This document shows, piece after piece, positions 60,868 to 64,000 of a stretch of DNA of 64,000 bases. Every line of letters starts with the position of its first letter. Within the stretch, counting starts at the first letter, position 1. The position numbers were made by a program, and so were the translations under genes. A model generated the notes under the pieces. The model saw nothing but the letters and a program-made list of their open reading frames with translations. It was not told the DNA's origin and searched no databases. Origin of the DNA: Parasediminibacterium sp051861445 (lineage in GTDB: Bacteria > Bacteroidota > Bacteroidia > Chitinophagales > Chitinophagaceae); contig JBHYCS010000009.1 in the NCBI GenBank assembly GCA_051861445.1, positions 1 through 64,000 on the forward strand, written 5' to 3'.

Positions 60868-60889
60868 AATAATGTTGGTATTGAGGCGA

Positions 60890-62143
60890 TTATGAATTGG
60901 GTGTTCCGTTTTTATTCCAAGCCAATATTTGTGCAGCATAAATGCCCTTCTTTCCACTACAATAATAAGCAATTGAACAGCCAATAACAAAGTAAATAAT
61001 AGCATTTCCGCCAAACAATTCTACAGCCATAATGGTGCTTGCAATAGGTGTATTTGTTGCTGCTGCAAACAATGCAACAAAACCTATGGCAGCCATTAAA
61101 TCTACAGGTGCATTTGTAATTATAGCAATTGTATTTCCTAAAGCTGCTCCTATAAAAAATAAGGGTGTTACTTCTCCACCTTTAAAGCCCAATGCTAGAG
61201 TAACCACCGTAAACAACAACTTCCAAAACCAACTAAAGTAGTTTGCCCCACCTGCTTTAAAACTAGAAACAATGGTTACTGCATTGGTAGAATTACTTGT
61301 AACACCTAAACCCAAAAAATCTGTAGTATTTAGCAACCAACTACCAAGTATAACTATACTTCCTCCAATAATTGGAATAAACCATTTAGTAGTAATGAAT
61401 TGATTGGCTTTTTCTTTTGAAAAATCGATTAAAAAACTAAACAATCTAGCTGCTAATCCAAAAAAAACGGATGCTACTATTACTTTTATACACAGTAAAC
61501 CATCGAATTCAGTAATTGGAGATACGGTATATTTTGTATGAATAATCCCCCAAGATTGGCAAGTTATATCTGCAACAATAGACGCTATTAAACTTGGCAA
61601 AAATGCTTTTGTAAATACATTGCTAATTGCTAAAACTTCTATTGCAAAAATGGCTCCGGCAACTGTGGTTCCAAAAACAGCTCCAAAACCTGCTGCAATA
61701 CCTACAATTGTAATTACCTGTAAAGTGCTTGTATTTAATTTAAAATACCGAGCAACTGTATTTGCTATACTTCCTCCTATTTGCACAGCCGTTCCTTCTC
61801 TTCCTGCTGAGCCACCGAATAAATGAGTAACAATTGTTGTACTCAAAATAAGCGGTATCATCACAATCGGTATGCCTTTATTTGGCTGTTGTGCTTCACT
61901 AATTACTAAGTTGTTGCCAGCAACCACCGCTTTGCCCCAACGTTGATATACAAAATATATAGCAACACCTGCAATAGGCAAACCATAAAGCAACCAATTA
62001 TTATTGAATCTATACATGGTTACAACATCTAGCAACCATAAAAACAGAGCTACACAACTACCTACAATAATTGCTATTGGCACACTCATCAACATCCATA
62101 TAATTATGGGATATTGAGTAAAAAAGGGTTTGTTTTTAAACAT
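60890..62143 (-). CDS. ClC-family chloride channel/transporter
   Basis: A 417-residue membrane protein with about ten to twelve helices. The selectivity-filter motifs are visible: GGSAGREGTAVQIGGS (gating Glu in GREGT), IVGIAAGFGAVFGTTVAGAIFAIEV and GFKGGEVTPLFFIGAALGN. The start at 62143 overlaps the end of the flavin reductase gene by 8 bp, and 22 bp separate it from the next gene. It could be a Cl-/H+ antiporter or fluoride-related; the filter residues do not look like the fluoride type, but this was not worked out in detail. Confidence 0.93.
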   Translation of the reverse strand: MFKNKPFFTQYPIIIWMLMSVPIAIIVGSCVALFLWLLDVVTMYRFNNNWLLYGLPIAGVAIYFVYQRWGKAVVAGNNLVISEAQQPNKGIPIVMIPLILSTTIVTHLFGGSAGREGTAVQIGGSIANTVARYFKLNTSTLQVITIVGIAAGFGAVFGTTVAGAIFAIEVLAISNVFTKAFLPSLIASIVADITCQSWGIIHTKYTVSPITEFDGLLCIKVIVASVFFGLAARLFSFLIDFSKEKANQFITTKWFIPIIGGSIVILGSWLLNTTDFLGLGVTSNSTNAVTIVSSFKAGGANYFSWFWKLLFTVVTLALGFKGGEVTPLFFIGAALGNTIAIITNAPVDLMAAIGFVALFAAATNTPIASTIMAVELFGGNAIIYFVIGCSIAYYCSGKKGIYAAQILAWNKNGTPNS

Positions 62144-63038
62144 TAGGAAACTGGTTTTCACTTGACAATAAAACCTGCCAAGCTGCATGTACTTGATTGT
62201 TGTTGAGTAATGTAGCAGCATACCTATGTAACTCTATTTCCATTTCTTCTGGATTAATAGAATAGTATTGAATTATGTTTTTTAAAGTGTCGTCTGTAAA
62301 ACTTGCTTCAATTAGGGGCATTTCATGCACATTTGCAAGTTGCCCCAAATGATTGCCTGTTAATACTTTACTGTATTTAATACTTGTTGGTAATGCATCT
62401 ATTCCTATTGCAATATTTGTATTTGGTTTTGCAATGGTAAACATATTGCTACTATTAATTCTACAATACCAATCTCCTCCAAGCCTTGCTATAAACTCGG
62501 TTTTTTTTTGATCTATCATTGTACCATCACTATTCAATAAACTATCATCTACATGCATATACAATACTTCAGCAATCACTAATTGACCAGCACCTCCATT
62601 TTCGCCCAAACTTTTAATTTCTTTTACCACACATTCTAATTTTATTTTAGCCTCTTTTACCATTGGTGGCTTCACTTTTGTTGCGGCTTCTTTGGTAAAT
62701 CCTGCTTTTATAAATTCGTCAACTCCTCTCTCAAATTCACAACTACTTAGACTCATTTGTTGCACCATTGCTTCATCACACATATTTATAACTACTTCTG
62801 CATGTTCTTGTACATTTAGTAAAGTATGTTTTAAGGTATTATCTCTTCCTTTTCTTGATGGTGAAAAAATAACAATCGGTGGATTGGCTGAAAATAGGTT
62901 GAAAAAAGAAAATGGGCTTAAGTTAACATTTCCTTTTGCATCGATTGTACTAGCAAAACAAATGGGTCTTGGTGCAATAGCATGTTGTAGCCATTGTTGC
63001 TTTTGCGGAACTGCCAAAACCGATAAATCTATCAACAT
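62136..63038 (-). CDS. Flavin reductase family protein (DIM6/NTAB type)
   Basis: A 300-residue FMN-binding split-barrel protein. The sequence APRPICFASTIDAKGNVNLSPFSFFNLFSANPPIVIFSP is the flavin-site signature, and HAEVVINM and GEVLYMHVDDSLL-type strands follow. About the last 80 residues are an additional part. It overlaps the ClC gene by 8 bp and is the first gene of the flavin reductase–ClC–holin-like operon. The partner oxygenase, if any, is not in the window. Confidence 0.88.
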   Translation of the reverse strand: MLIDLSVLAVPQKQQWLQHAIAPRPICFASTIDAKGNVNLSPFSFFNLFSANPPIVIFSPSRKGRDNTLKHTLLNVQEHAEVVINMCDEAMVQQMSLSSCEFERGVDEFIKAGFTKEAATKVKPPMVKEAKIKLECVVKEIKSLGENGGAGQLVIAEVLYMHVDDSLLNSDGTMIDQKKTEFIARLGGDWYCRINSSNMFTIAKPNTNIAIGIDALPTSIKYSKVLTGNHLGQLANVHEMPLIEASFTDDTLKNIIQYYSINPEEMEIELHRYAATLLNNNQVHAAWQVLLSSENQFPNV

Positions 63039-63208
63039 AAATAGTATCTTTTGAATGGTAAATATCTGTATTAAAATTACTTCTTGTTATAGAATTGAAT
63101 TTAAAAGCAATCATCCCCATAATTTTATAGTGTTGATTGGTGTATGAATGCTTTTTATGATTTAAGTTTGTTTAGTATACATTTTACATATACCCAAACT
63201 AATTATTT

Positions 63209-63937
63209 ATGAATGCTCGTTTTTTTTTAAAACATCTATTATTGAGTTGTGTGTGTGTATTTGTTTTCATAATTATAAGCACCAATACATTTGCACAGCA
63301 AGATACCTCAAACGCTAGGCCTGCTTATATAACCAAACTATCTCAAGCAAAATTGCCGCCACCAATGGTTGCAAGTATTAAAAGCTTAACGAAAGATAAA
63401 ATTTATTCGCTACAAGAAGAATATCAACAAAATATACGTGAAGATGGTGAAGAATATGTAATTACCATAAAGCTTAGGTTTATGGACGATCATATTATTG
63501 GCTACATTAAAAAAGCTCCTTTACGCCAATCGAATAGAGTAGAAATTTCTAAAACCATTATTGATATTCCTGTAGAATGGTGTGGAACCATTGATAGTAG
63601 TAAAGCAACACATTGTGTAAAAACATTGGAAGAATTAGAGGCTTTTGCTAAGGAGGTAAAATCGAGTAATTGGCATCAGAAAGATGAGGCCGATGAAATG
63701 GCAGCAGCTAAACCAGAAACTAGTTTTGGAAAACCAGATAATGTAGGTAAGAAAAAGAAAAAAGGTAAAAAAGACGAGGTAAAAGAAGAAGCTACAAAAG
63801 AAACAAGCAAGGAAGAAAAGCCCAAAGAAGAAAAAACGAAGAAAGAAAAGCCTGCCAAAAAATCGAAGAAAAGCATTAAAGAAATGTATGGTGAAGAAGA
63901 AGCAAAAACAGATTCTATTCCACCAACAAAAGGATAA
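63209..63937 (+). CDS. Exported protein with a Lys/Glu-rich tail
   Basis: A 242-residue protein with a signal peptide (LLLSCVCVFVFIIISTNTFAQ). Residues 40–155 look like a small mixed domain (LPPPMVASIKSLTKDKIYSLQEEYQ, VITIKLRFMDDHIIGYIKKAP). The last 75 residues are low-complexity, dominated by K, E and D with a few P, ending KEMYGEEEAKTDSIPPTKG. No family recognised. The tail may be disordered and bind acidic or basic partners in the periplasm. It is near the end of the window; nothing is seen after it. Confidence 0.65.
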   Translation: MNARFFLKHLLLSCVCVFVFIIISTNTFAQQDTSNARPAYITKLSQAKLPPPMVASIKSLTKDKIYSLQEEYQQNIREDGEEYVITIKLRFMDDHIIGYIKKAPLRQSNRVEISKTIIDIPVEWCGTIDSSKATHCVKTLEELEAFAKEVKSSNWHQKDEADEMAAAKPETSFGKPDNVGKKKKKGKKDEVKEEATKETSKEEKPKEEKTKKEKPAKKSKKSIKEMYGEEEAKTDSIPPTKG

Positions 63938-64000
63938 CAACTACATAAACAAATTTTTAAACACCGTTTGTTGAATATTTAACTGGCTATCGAGTACAAT

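Noticed and set aside
60868..61014. Longer start for the holin-like protein running into the ClC gene
   Set aside because: It would overlap the ClC coding region by over 120 bp; the ATG at 60867 gives the normal family length.
63700..63937. Minus-strand open frames rich in Phe and Leu at the end of the window
   Set aside because: They are the reverse reading of the Lys/Glu-rich tail and have no independent support.

Overview
The window is a stretch of AT-rich chromosome from a member of the Bacteroidota, most likely a Chitinophagaceae-like organism. The reasons are: a very large secreted protein with a type IX secretion (Por) sorting tail, a PadR–PspC operon, an IPExxxVDY-family protein, futalosine-pathway menaquinone synthesis (MqnC), very weak Shine-Dalgarno signals, and several promoters of the Bacteroidota form (TTTG, 19-nt spacer, TAnnTTTG). 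No rRNA, CRISPR array, insertion sequence or prophage was seen. One tRNA gene (Asn, anticodon GTT) is present.

Layout. 0.1–3 kb: an orphan tyrosine recombinase with palindromes beside its 3' end, a DinB/MDMPI-like protein and a glyoxalase-fold protein. 3.1–10.5 kb: a five-gene block SWIM zinc finger – DUF5691 – MoxR-type AAA+ ATPase – DUF5682 – VWA, the counterpart of the E. coli yehL/M/P/Q locus with DUF5691 added. 10.6–13 kb: an Rrf2 regulator with three cysteines, divergent from a 600-aa protein of unknown function, with a long palindrome between them. 13–21.8 kb: cell-envelope genes (amidase, LpoB-like and COG3014 lipoproteins, an Asn/Trp-repeat protein), heme A synthase, RNase HII and a TsaC-type enzyme. 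22–25.6 kb: alpha/beta hydrolase, pterin dehydratase, SelD and a frameshifted cation/proton antiporter.

25.7–34.2 kb is the most unusual part. A 1471-aa adhesin-like protein faces a tight three-gene secreted operon: a propeller-like protein, a MauG/cytochrome c peroxidase-type diheme protein, and a divergent copper amine oxidase homolog. The last keeps the Asn-Tyr of the quinone cofactor site but has lost the HxH copper ligands. A MauG-type enzyme maturing or oxidising this partner is a testable idea, not an established fact.

34–47 kb: a PAS/HisKA fragment protein, KatG, a membrane-tethered HTH protein, tRNA-Asn, a Rieske protein with HflX, a merC / SCO1–Fur-family divergon with a palindrome in the shared promoter, a reductase, a thioredoxin-like lipoprotein, and a four-step operon (70-aa protein, PadR, PspC). 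47–64 kb is mostly housekeeping: PdxH, a DUF1016 nuclease, an AlkA-type glycosylase, a glycosyltransferase, an EamA transporter, a GH3-type protein, RnpA–YidD, MqnC, Fe/Mn SOD, TadA, an Amidase_3 protein, ComB, and an operon of flavin reductase, ClC channel and a holin-like membrane protein.

Functional themes that tie neighbouring genes together are oxidative or redox defence (KatG, SOD, Rrf2, diheme peroxidase), metal handling (MerC, SCO1, Fur family) and envelope maintenance (LpoB-like, amidases, PspC). All family names come from reading motifs by eye; no database search was run.
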